Source: Pseudomonas viridiflava (GTDB lineage: Bacteria; Pseudomonadota; Gammaproteobacteria; Pseudomonadales; Pseudomonadaceae). From it: 64,000 nucleotides of DNA. The notes beneath the pieces are model-generated. The model saw only the letters and a program-made list of their open reading frames with translations, did no database searches and had not been told where the DNA came from. The stretch spans positions 186,001 through 250,000 of the forward strand of contig NZ_UTIQ01000199.1 of NCBI RefSeq assembly GCF_900582625.1. The letters are read 5' to 3'. This document shows positions 55,091 to 62,334 of the stretch, piece after piece (positions within the stretch are counted from its first letter, which is position 1; the number at the start of each line of letters is the position of its first letter). Position numbers and translations under genes: made by a program.

Positions 55091-56377
55091 TCACAACTGT
55101 TTGGTCAGCAAATTGATGGCGCGGTCGATGTCCGCTTCGGTGTTGAGCAAGCTCGGCGCCATGCGCACCACGGGGCCGACGTCGCGGTTAACGGCGTCGA
55201 CGATTACGCCATTGCGGGTGAGGTAGGCGGCAATCGCGTCTTCATCCACCAGCGGCGTTTTGAAAAAGGTGAAACCGGAGGAAAACTGCGGGCTTTCAGG
55301 GGTGACCAATTGCACGCCCTTGACCGTTTTTAATCGCTGTTTCAGGTAGGTGTTAAGGCCATGAATGCGCGCTTGCACGTCCGCCTTGCCCAATAAAAGG
55401 TGCAGCTCGAAGGCTTTGCCCAAGGCCCAGCGGTGTTCAAAACTGTGATAGCCGCCGGGCGACATCACCGAACCAAAGGTGTCGTCGGCGCGCGAAAAAC
55501 TGCCAACCGTGGGCGTCATGTTGGCCATGGTCGGCGTGGCCGAGCAGATGATGCCGGTGCCGCGCGGTCCGAACAGCCACTTGTGCGCACCGGCAATCAG
55601 GTAGTCGCAATTCAGGTCGGCGAAGGTGACATTTTCGATGCCGAAACCATGAACGCCATCGACACACAACAGCAGTCGATCCGCTTCGTCACGGCCTTGG
55701 TTGTGTTCGCGCACCATCTTGCCAATTTCGCCAATCGGCAACTTCACTCCGCTGCCCGATTGAACCCAGGTAAGCGCCAACACGCGAGTGTTCGGGCGCA
55801 GTTCGCTTTTTAAACGCTGCACAATCTGCTCGGTTGAAATGCCCTGCGGCTCGTCGAACAAGCGAATTTCACGCATCTGCGTGTTTTCTCGCTGCTTGCG
55901 AAACCGCATGGCGGCGTAGGCTGAGCTGTGTTCGTGTTCGGTGGTCAGCAGTTCCTGGTCCGGGCGAATGTGGATACCGGCATAGATCAGCGCCAGGCCT
56001 TCGGTGGTGCTGCCGGTGAGGGCGATTTGCGCGGGCGTGACGTTGAGGTAATTCGCTGCCCAGTTGCGCGCGTTGTCCTCGTGTTTCCAGATGGCTTCGC
56101 TTTCGTAATCCACGGCAGCGGCGGGGTTGCGGTCCAGCTCGGCGCGAAACTGGGCGATGGCATCGCGCACCGGTTTCGGGTGCGAAGTGAGCAGAAACGT
56201 CGAGAAGTGCGCCAGGCTGTAATCGAGTGGGAACAGGGCGCGCAGTTGCTGCCATTTCTCGGCGGCATTGCTGCTGAAGGCGAGCGCCGACGAGTCGTCG
56301 GCAAAGACCGGGGCGCCCATGGGCAAGGCTGCGGCCAGTACACCGGCCTGCTTGAGAAACGTGCGGCGATCAGTCAT
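55091..56377 (-). CDS. pvdN: Periplasmic PLP-dependent pyoverdine side-chain enzyme
   Basis: This 428-residue Tat substrate (DRRTFLKQ at residues 3-10, hydrophobic stretch, cleavage near VFA) has a fold-type I PLP domain of the cysteine desulfurase/isopenicillin-epimerase type. The internal aldimine lysine is Lys266 in AGAHKWLFG, with Asp240 in CVDGVHG pairing with the pyridine nitrogen. PvdN converts the chromophore-bound glutamate of the pyoverdine side chain to succinamide. GGGAG precedes the ATG. In other pseudomonads the alternative enzyme PtaA gives ketoglutarate side chains; presence of PvdN predicts a succinamide form. Confidence 0.93.
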   Translation of the reverse strand: MTDRRTFLKQAGVLAAALPMGAPVFADDSSALAFSSNAAEKWQQLRALFPLDYSLAHFSTFLLTSHPKPVRDAIAQFRAELDRNPAAAVDYESEAIWKHEDNARNWAANYLNVTPAQIALTGSTTEGLALIYAGIHIRPDQELLTTEHEHSSAYAAMRFRKQRENTQMREIRLFDEPQGISTEQIVQRLKSELRPNTRVLALTWVQSGSGVKLPIGEIGKMVREHNQGRDEADRLLLCVDGVHGFGIENVTFADLNCDYLIAGAHKWLFGPRGTGIICSATPTMANMTPTVGSFSRADDTFGSVMSPGGYHSFEHRWALGKAFELHLLLGKADVQARIHGLNTYLKQRLKTVKGVQLVTPESPQFSSGFTFFKTPLVDEDAIAAYLTRNGVIVDAVNRDVGPVVRMAPSLLNTEADIDRAINLLTKQL

Positions 56378-56402
56378 GGAGCTCCCGTTTTGCGGCGTTT
56401 TA

Positions 56403-56430
56403 CTGTGGGAGAGGCTTTAGCCTCAAGTCC
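56403..56430. repeat. Single degenerate REP between pvdM and pvdN
   Basis: CTGTGGGAGAGGCTTTAGCCTCAAG: the palindrome core GAGGCTTTAGCCTC keeps pairing although both arms differ from the standard GCGGCTTTAGCCGC. The compensatory change suggests selection for the hairpin. It sits within the pvdMNO operon in the 70-base gap. Confidence 0.75.
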
Positions 56431-56447
56431 TGGAAACGCGGTGGTAA

Positions 56448-57773
56448 TCAGCGGGTGGCGCTGGCTTGGGTCTGTTCCCAGACGCGCAGAAAATTGCCGC
56501 CCCAGAGCTTGGCAATGTCGGCATCGGAGTAGCCGCGATTGAGCAGTTCGGCGGTGACGTTGCGGGTGTCGCCGACATCGTGCCAGCCGTCTAGGCCGCC
56601 GCCGTCGTTGAAGTCCGAGGCGATGCCGACGTGGTCTATGCCGATTTTCTTTACCGTGTAGTCGATGGCATCGCCGTACTCTTTCAGGCCCGCCAGCGGC
56701 TCCTCTTCGAGGATTTTGTACAGCGCGCTGGCGTACTCGCCAAAACGCGCCTCGGGCCAGGTGGCGATCACCGGATCGCCGGGCATCAACGCATTGGCGG
56801 GGCCGTCCAGAGGCTGTAAGTCGAATTGCGCGCGCAGGGTGTTGAGCTTGTCTACGGTCGGTTGGCTGAGGGGGCGCAGGTAGGCGGGGAACCCGACAAT
56901 TTGCACCACGCCGCCGCTGTTTTTGATCAGCTGCAATTCGTGGTCGCTGAGGTTGCGTGGAATGTCGACGAAGGCGCGGGGCACGGAGTGCGAAGCCACC
57001 AGCGGCGTGCGGCTTAGGCGGGCAACGTCTTCCAGTGCGAGAGTCGACATTTGCGACACGTCGATGATCACGCCCAGCTCGTTCAATCGCGCCACCGCTT
57101 GTTCGCCCAGGGCCGATAAACCACCGAGTGCATCGGCGCGGTCGTTGAAGAACGGCAGCGGCCGCGAAGAGTCTGCCCAGCTGTTATTGCCAACGTAGCT
57201 AAAACCGAACATGCGCATGCCGCGCGCGGCCCAGGTGTCGAGCAGGCTGAGGTCGTCACCCAGCGGGTAAGCGTTGAGCATGCTGATAAAGATGGCGAAC
57301 TTGCCCTCGTTGGCCAGGCGGCGGTAGTCGGCGGGCGTGTAGGCGATGCCGACCTGATTGGGGAAGTCGCGAACCATGCCGGTGATGATGGTGTAGCGCA
57401 GCTCTTGCTGATGGCGCGCTTCATCGACAAAAGCCGGGGTAGGGCGGTGCGGCGCGTTCGGGCCGTTCCAGATTTCCGGCCAGCCGAATACGGTAAGTGC
57501 CGCGCCGGACAATCGCCCGCGCGCCGCCTTGATCAGGTCGAAGCGGCCTTCGCCGTCTTTATCGGCCTCGTTGCCTTCGGTGCCGAAATCTACCGGCACG
57601 GTGATATGGCTATCGAACGACACAATGCGTTCTTGCAGCGCGTTGGCGCGGCGCATCAGCTCGGCTGAATACGGCGGTGCGGGACGCACAAAAAAGTACC
57701 AGGCCGCCGCGCCAACAACCGCGAGCACCAGTAAAAGCGAGACAACCAGCAAGGTACGACGGGTGTTTTTCAT
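56448..57773 (-). CDS. pvdM: Membrane-anchored dipeptidase-like pyoverdine protein
   Basis: This 441-residue protein has one N-terminal membrane anchor (residues ~8-28) and a renal-dipeptidase (M19)-type metallohydrolase domain. Typical segments are SFDSHITVPVDF (first metal region), VIIDVSQMS and ASHSVPRAF (~245-280), and IGIDHVGIASDFNDGGG (~385-401). PvdM is required in the periplasm for maturation of the pyoverdine chromophore together with PvdP; its reaction is not a proven dipeptide hydrolysis. Start 57773 was chosen over an upstream codon at 57854 because that extension would cover the promoter. First gene of pvdMNO, with an exact PvdS box upstream. Confidence 0.93.
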   Translation of the reverse strand: MKNTRRTLLVVSLLLVLAVVGAAAWYFFVRPAPPYSAELMRRANALQERIVSFDSHITVPVDFGTEGNEADKDGEGRFDLIKAARGRLSGAALTVFGWPEIWNGPNAPHRPTPAFVDEARHQQELRYTIITGMVRDFPNQVGIAYTPADYRRLANEGKFAIFISMLNAYPLGDDLSLLDTWAARGMRMFGFSYVGNNSWADSSRPLPFFNDRADALGGLSALGEQAVARLNELGVIIDVSQMSTLALEDVARLSRTPLVASHSVPRAFVDIPRNLSDHELQLIKNSGGVVQIVGFPAYLRPLSQPTVDKLNTLRAQFDLQPLDGPANALMPGDPVIATWPEARFGEYASALYKILEEEPLAGLKEYGDAIDYTVKKIGIDHVGIASDFNDGGGLDGWHDVGDTRNVTAELLNRGYSDADIAKLWGGNFLRVWEQTQASATR

Positions 57774-57810
57774 GCTCGAACCAACGGCTAAAGGTGTGCT
57801 GTTGGGAGGA

Positions 57811-57834
57811 ACGAGCCGGGCGCCGGAAAATTTA
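57811..57834 (-). promoter_or_regulatory. PvdS iron-starvation box for pvdMNO
   Basis: On the minus strand TAAAT (57834-57830), 16 bases, CGT (57813-57811), an exact IS box. It ends 37 bases before the pvdM start codon and forms a divergent pair with the pvdP box 23 bases away. Confidence 0.87.
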
Positions 57835-57857
57835 GCGGACGAGGTGCACCGCACCGC

Positions 57858-57881
57858 TAAATTTCTTGGCGCAGCAGACGT
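57858..57881 (+). promoter_or_regulatory. PvdS iron-starvation box for pvdP
   Basis: TAAAT (57858-57862), 16 bases, CGT (57879-57881), an exact IS box. It ends 35 bases before the pvdP ATG. The flanking CCGCTAAATTT is the same as in the pvdM and pvdE boxes, so the -35 context is conserved beyond the core. Confidence 0.87.
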
Positions 57882-57916
57882 TCTAGCTGGATCAGGTCTG
57901 GATTGATGAGTGCGCG

Positions 57917-59545
57917 ATGAGGTTTTCCCGACGAGGCTTTATGGCTGGGCTGGTGGTCACCGGCGCGGCCATTCCCGCCGTGCTTTACGCGCGCCGCGAG
58001 CGTGATTTCGACGACCCCTTGCAGCCGGGGCAGCGTCTGACACCGGACGAGGCCACAGTGGAGTCGGCAGCGGCGCCGCTCGCGCGGTTCGCTGATCAGT
58101 TGCGGGGCATTTGGGATATCCGCTTTAGCGGCGCGGACCGTCAGATGCTGGGTTTGGCGCAGAGCGTGGAACTGCTGCTGGACGTAGGCCCCAGCGGGCG
58201 GGCGGTGCGAGGTTATTTGGGCTTGCCAAGCACCTTGCGTAGCGACAAACCGGCCGAATACCGGGTGCAAGGCGACCTCACCGGGATGCCTGAAGGGCAA
58301 TTGCGTTGGCGCTTGCTGGGTGATAACGGCGCGCCGCGCTACGAATTCACCGCGCTGTTGGACGAGGTGTGGGGCGGGTGGAGCGATGCCGGTAGTGCCT
58401 CGTTGAATGGTTCGATACGCGATTTGCAGCGGCCTTTGGCCTTGCCGGAACAGGCTTGCCAATTCGTCGCCATCAAACGCGCGTTCCCCGAGGCCCGGGA
58501 GCGAACGCCGTTGGCGCCTGCGCTACTGGCCTGGTTGGTGTCGCCGCAGCACCGGCTGTTTCATCAGCTGTGGCATGCGAGCCGCGACAAATGGCGACGC
58601 CTGGACGACGACAAACGCAACGCTCTGCGCGGCCTGGGCTGGCAGCCCGGCCCGCGCGACGCCGAGCGTGGCGCGCGGGGCCGACGTAAGCACTTGAACG
58701 GCTCGGGCGAGGATTTTCTGTTTATGCACCGCCATATGCTCGGCCGCGCCCGGACATTGCAGTCCGACTTACCGACCTGGCAGGAACTGCCACAGCCGCC
58801 GGTATTTATCGAGCGCGACCGCCAGGGTTTTATCCGTTACTACGACAACCACGACGGCAACTCGGTACCGCCAGCCTGGGTAGCCAGTGACGACGAAGAA
58901 CTCAGTCAGTGGCTCGCCCAGATCAAGGCCCACGACACCCACTACAGCAACTTTCAAGTCTGGGAATCGCAGTACCAGGACCCCCAATACCTCAGTCGCC
59001 TGACGCTCGCCCAGTTCGGTTCCGAGGTGGAGTTGAATATTCACGACTGGCTGCATATGCGCTGGGCCACGGTGACCCGAGACCCGTCCAACGGCATGCC
59101 CATAACCGGGGATCGCGAGCAATCCGATTACGCCCCGCGTTGGTTTCGTGCCGAGAACGATTTTCTCGGCGACCCGTTTTCCTCCCACATCAACCCGGTG
59201 TTCTGGCGCTTTCATGCCTGGCTGGATGCGCGGGTTGAAGACTGGTTCCAGGCGCATGAGCGCCACCATCCCGGCGAGGTGCTGCGTCGCGAAGTGAACG
59301 GCGTGAACTGGTTTGCCCCGGGGCGCTGGGTCGAGGTGGCCGACCCGTGGCTCGGCCCGCTGACCCACGGCTGCGGGCCGACCGAGCAAGGTGCTGCGGC
59401 GTTTGAAAGCCAGGCGGCGGAGATGGAGGTGGAAGTGATGAAGCTGGCGCTGCGGATCGCGCTCAGTGGCGAAGACGAGGTGCCGCAGCTGCTCAAACGC
59501 AGCCCGAGACGGCCCTGGTATGCACGGAATTTGAAGGTGGTTTAA
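57917..59545 (+). CDS. pvdP: Periplasmic tyrosinase of pyoverdine chromophore maturation
   Basis: This 542-residue protein has a Tat signal (SRRGFMAG at 4-11, cleavage in the early twenties). PvdP is a copper tyrosinase that hydroxylates and cyclises the Tyr/Dab part of ferribactin to form the dihydroxyquinoline chromophore. The N-terminal half is beta-rich; the C-terminal half carries histidine clusters that probably bind the copper pair, FMHRHMLGRA (~269-278), NIHDWLHMRW (~374-383) and SHINPVFWRFHAWLD (~423-437). Transcription is divergent from pvdM under its own IS box. A short out-of-frame ATG (57906) just upstream is not the start. A single REP follows the stop. Confidence 0.93.
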   Translation: MRFSRRGFMAGLVVTGAAIPAVLYARRERDFDDPLQPGQRLTPDEATVESAAAPLARFADQLRGIWDIRFSGADRQMLGLAQSVELLLDVGPSGRAVRGYLGLPSTLRSDKPAEYRVQGDLTGMPEGQLRWRLLGDNGAPRYEFTALLDEVWGGWSDAGSASLNGSIRDLQRPLALPEQACQFVAIKRAFPEARERTPLAPALLAWLVSPQHRLFHQLWHASRDKWRRLDDDKRNALRGLGWQPGPRDAERGARGRRKHLNGSGEDFLFMHRHMLGRARTLQSDLPTWQELPQPPVFIERDRQGFIRYYDNHDGNSVPPAWVASDDEELSQWLAQIKAHDTHYSNFQVWESQYQDPQYLSRLTLAQFGSEVELNIHDWLHMRWATVTRDPSNGMPITGDREQSDYAPRWFRAENDFLGDPFSSHINPVFWRFHAWLDARVEDWFQAHERHHPGEVLRREVNGVNWFAPGRWVEVADPWLGPLTHGCGPTEQGAAAFESQAAEMEVEVMKLALRIALSGEDEVPQLLKRSPRRPWYARNLKVV

Positions 59546-59571
59546 AGCGTTTCAGCTCGACCAGCTCTCTT

Positions 59572-59598
59572 CTGTAGGAGCGGCTTTAGCCGCGATGC
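59572..59598. repeat. Single REP between convergent pvdP and cytochrome gene
   Basis: CTGTAGGAGCGGCTTTAGCCGCGATGC has a standard core and only one arm. It touches the 3' ends of both genes and ends 2 bases before the cytochrome gene stop. Confidence 0.9.
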
Positions 59599-59600
59599 TT

Positions 59601-60395
59601 TTATATCTTTCGCCCCGCCATATGCCGCAAGTACTCAATTAATTGCTGCATCGCCTGGTCGCTGATGACCTCGGGTCCGAAGCTCGGCATTTTGCCTTGG
59701 GGCCAACGCCGCAGGCTTTGCGGGTCGCGAATGTAGCGTGCGAGAAATCCGTCGGCGAAATATTCGGTGGGGTTGTGCGGCACGTTCAAGTCTGGCCCGA
59801 ACTGAGCGTCGCCGGCGCCGTTGAGGCGGTGGCAGGCGAGGCAGTTTTTCTGGAATTGGGCGAATCCGGCTTGCACCTCGGCACTGGCATCGCTTGCCGG
59901 CAAAAGCGCGGGGAAGCGTTCTGCCAGGGCAGGTAAACGACTGATTTTGGCAATTTGGAACGGCCACTGTTCCGGCCCGATGTGGTCGGTTTCAGGCTCG
60001 CTCCACACCAGATAAAACGGCCCGGCGCTTGGCTTGCCGCTGGCCAGCGGCGGCCAGGGCGCTGTTGGATCTTCAATTGCCAGCCACGCGCGACTGCCGG
60101 TTTTTTGCAGCAGCGGCGCGGCGGGAATTTCGGCGGCAAAACCATCGAGCGCCACCACTTGCAGGTGGTCGCTGCTTTCCACGCCGGTTAGCAACGCGGC
60201 GAGCGGGATGGCGCGGTAGCGCATGGTGCGCTTGTACGCCACGTCGTTTTGAATCTCGATGGCCTGGACCTGCGGATGCTTGAGCAACGCCTCGGTGCTC
60301 AGCGTCTGGGCGCCCGCGGGCAGAGCCAGGGTCAGGTCGGCCGCCAACGCGGGTAGGCCGAGCATTAACAACAAGCCAACGAGTATCGCGCGCAT
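59601..60395 (-). CDS. Exported cytochrome c with N-terminal molybdopterin-oxidoreductase-like domain
   Basis: This 264-residue protein has a Sec signal peptide (1-19, ALAA). The first ~150 residues resemble the small sulfite-oxidase/Oxidored_molyb-like fold without obvious cofactor ligands (PLAALLTGVESSDHLQVVALDGF). The C-terminal part is a class I cytochrome c with haem attachment Cys185-x-x-Cys188-His189 (CLACH) and a probable axial Met236 (GKMPSFGP). The start MRAILVG at 60395 gives a good signal sequence; the longer frame to 60485 lacks one. It probably carries electrons in the periplasm for an unidentified oxidoreductase. No partner gene is adjacent and it converges on pvdP. Confidence 0.85.
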   Translation of the reverse strand: MRAILVGLLLMLGLPALAADLTLALPAGAQTLSTEALLKHPQVQAIEIQNDVAYKRTMRYRAIPLAALLTGVESSDHLQVVALDGFAAEIPAAPLLQKTGSRAWLAIEDPTAPWPPLASGKPSAGPFYLVWSEPETDHIGPEQWPFQIAKISRLPALAERFPALLPASDASAEVQAGFAQFQKNCLACHRLNGAGDAQFGPDLNVPHNPTEYFADGFLARYIRDPQSLRRWPQGKMPSFGPEVISDQAMQQLIEYLRHMAGRKI

Positions 60396-60491
60396 GCCAC
60401 CGCTCCAGTTCCTAAAGCGGCGATTGTAGTGGCTGGATGCGCAACGTGCAGAGCGAGTCAGAAACAACCCGCATACGCAGCGCAATGGGCG

Positions 60492-60587
60492 TCAGCTGAT
60501 CAGCCGCGTGAGATTGGGCAGAATCAGAACGACAGCGGTGGCAAAGAGGATCCATCCGGCTTGGCGGATTTTTGGTTGTTTCAACAT
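60492..60587 (-). CDS. Possible 31-residue single-span membrane peptide
   Basis: The short frame begins MLKQPKIRQAGWILF and contains one hydrophobic segment (WILFATAVVLILPNL) ending LTRLIS, with a positively charged N terminus, as in small inner-membrane peptides. No strong ribosome-binding site is visible before the ATG, which is the main weakness. It stands alone between the cytochrome gene and the thiolase gene, on the minus strand. Confidence 0.35.
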   Translation of the reverse strand: MLKQPKIRQAGWILFATAVVLILPNLTRLIS

Positions 60588-61025
60588 GGCGGTCGGCCTT
60601 TGTTCTTGTTGGCATCGCGCGGTTCGAAAAACGCACCCGCTTGCCTTGGCTGAGTTGATAAGCCGCTCCGGCAAAACCCGGCAGCGGCGCCCTAGCGCTA
60701 TGAACAGTAGCTTTGTAGACAATAGGGGGCACGTCACCGGCGGCTTAGAACGCTTGGTATTTAGAAACGCCGGGCTTGTGCGCCTGGGTTATGGCGCTGG
60801 TTGATATCAGGTAACGAGGCTTGTTCCAGACACGTCGCAACCCAGCGCTGCCTGCAGTGGATCAAACGACCGTTCGTCTGAGCATCGCGGTCAATGGCCC
60901 TGAGCATTTCGGTCATTGAGCCTGGGGCCCGTGGCGTTAAGGTGGAGCGGCATACAACAACAGGCTCGTTGCGCCCTGTGCGCGATGCCGATAGCCAGCC
61001 CTTCAGCAGAAGGCCAGAGGATGTC
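60588..61025. other. Intergenic region upstream of the thiolase gene
   Basis: No convincing gene is seen here. A GC hairpin lies at about 60662-60688 (GCCGCT...AGCGGC with an inner CCGG/CCGG). The thiolase start has GAAGG/GAGG-like purines 9-15 bases upstream. The region must contain the fadA-type promoter, but I cannot fix its -35/-10 or a FadR/PsrA operator by eye. Confidence 0.4.
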
Positions 61026-62231
61026 ATGACCGAAGCATTCATTTTCGACGCGGTGCGTACGCCGCGTGGCAAGGGTAAAAAGGACGGCGCGTTGCATAGC
61101 GTCAAACCCGTCAACCTCATCGCCGGGTTGCTCACTGCGCTGCAAACGCGCAACAACCTCGATACCAGTCAGGTGGATGACATCGTGCTGGGCTGCGTAA
61201 CGCCCGTGGGCGATCAGGGCGCGGACATCGCTAAAACCGCGCCGATGGTGGCCAAGTGGGACGTCAGCGTTTCTGGCGTGCAGATCAACCGGTTCTGCGC
61301 TTCGGGTCTGGAAGCGGTAAACCTCGGCGCCATGAAAGTGCGCTCGGGCTTTGAAGACCTGGTCGTAGTCGGCGGCGTTGAATCGATGTCGCGCGTGCCC
61401 ATGGGCTCGGATGGCGGCGCCTGGGTCATGGACCCGGAAACCAACCTCAGCACCAGCTTCGTACCGCAGGGCATCGGTGCCGATTTGATCGCCACCTTAG
61501 AAGGTTTCAGCCGCACGGATGTCGACGCGTTTGCCCTGCGCTCGCAGCAAAAAGCGGCACGCGCCAGCGCTGATGGCTCGTTTAACAAGTCGCTGATTCC
61601 GGTCACTGACCAGAACGGCATCGTGCTTTTGGACCACGACGAGTTCATCCGCGGCGATTCCACCCTTGAAGGCCTCGGCGCGCTCAAGCCGAGCTTCGAA
61701 ATGATGGGCCAGATGGGCTTTGACGCCACGGCCATCCGCCAATACAGCCATGTTGAACGCATCAACCACGTGCACACACCGGGCAATAGCTCGGGCATCG
61801 TCGATGGCGCGGCGGTGATGTTGATTGGCTCGCAGGCCAAAGGCAAAGAGCTTGGCCTGAAGCCACGGGCGCGCATCGTGGCGACCGCCGTCACCAGCAC
61901 CGATCCGACCATCATGCTCACCGGCCCAGCGCCGGCTACGCGCAAAGTGCTGGCCAAAGCCGGCCTGAGCGTTGATGACATCGACCTGTTTGAAGTCAAC
62001 GAGGCGTTCGCCTCGGTGGTGATGAAGTTCATGAAAGACATGGGCGTCAGCGAAGAGAAGGTCAACGTCAACGGCGGCTCCATCGCCATGGGCCATCCGC
62101 TGGGCGCAACCGGTTGCGCGATCCTCGGCACGCTGTTGGACGAGCTGGAAAAACGCAATTTGCGTTACGGCCTCGCCACCTTGTGTGTCGGCGGTGGCAT
62201 GGGCATCGCCACGATCATCGAACGCATCTAA
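61026..62231 (+). CDS. Acetyl-CoA C-acyltransferase (thiolase) of beta-oxidation
   Basis: This 401-residue thiolase cleaves 3-ketoacyl-CoA with CoA. The catalytic Cys91 lies in [11 protein letters not shown], the second catalytic region is [17 protein letters not shown] (His in GHP, ~357) and the third is the C-terminal CVGGGMG (Cys ~390). ATG 61026 gives the family's usual N terminus [15 protein letters not shown]; upstream codons back to 60894 are not typical. The next gene, 103 bases downstream, encodes the multifunctional hydratase/dehydrogenase, so the two form a fadAB-type pair, like PA1736-PA1737 of P. aeruginosa. It could also work in the synthetic direction in other pathways. Confidence 0.93.
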   Translation: MTEAFIFDAVRTPRGKGKKDGALHSVKPVNLIAGLLTALQTRNNLDTSQVDDIVLGCVTPVGDQGADIAKTAPMVAKWDVSVSGVQINRFCASGLEAVNLGAMKVRSGFEDLVVVGGVESMSRVPMGSDGGAWVMDPETNLSTSFVPQGIGADLIATLEGFSRTDVDAFALRSQQKAARASADGSFNKSLIPVTDQNGIVLLDHDEFIRGDSTLEGLGALKPSFEMMGQMGFDATAIRQYSHVERINHVHTPGNSSGIVDGAAVMLIGSQAKGKELGLKPRARIVATAVTSTDPTIMLTGPAPATRKVLAKAGLSVDDIDLFEVNEAFASVVMKFMKDMGVSEEKVNVNGGSIAMGHPLGATGCAILGTLLDELEKRNLRYGLATLCVGGGMGIATIIERI

Positions 62232-62334
62232 GGAGCTTTCAGACGCTATTGCGCGTTCTCAGCCGGCCTTCGACTTGCCTGCTCAGTTCGCTGCGCCTCT
62301 GAACGGCTTCCCCACTCTCGGGGTAGGAAAAGAA

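Noticed and set aside
22236..59598. Regularly recurring palindromes as CRISPR repeats
   Set aside because: The copies are dispersed singly or in inverted pairs between genes, with no spacers of equal length and no cas genes. They are REP elements.
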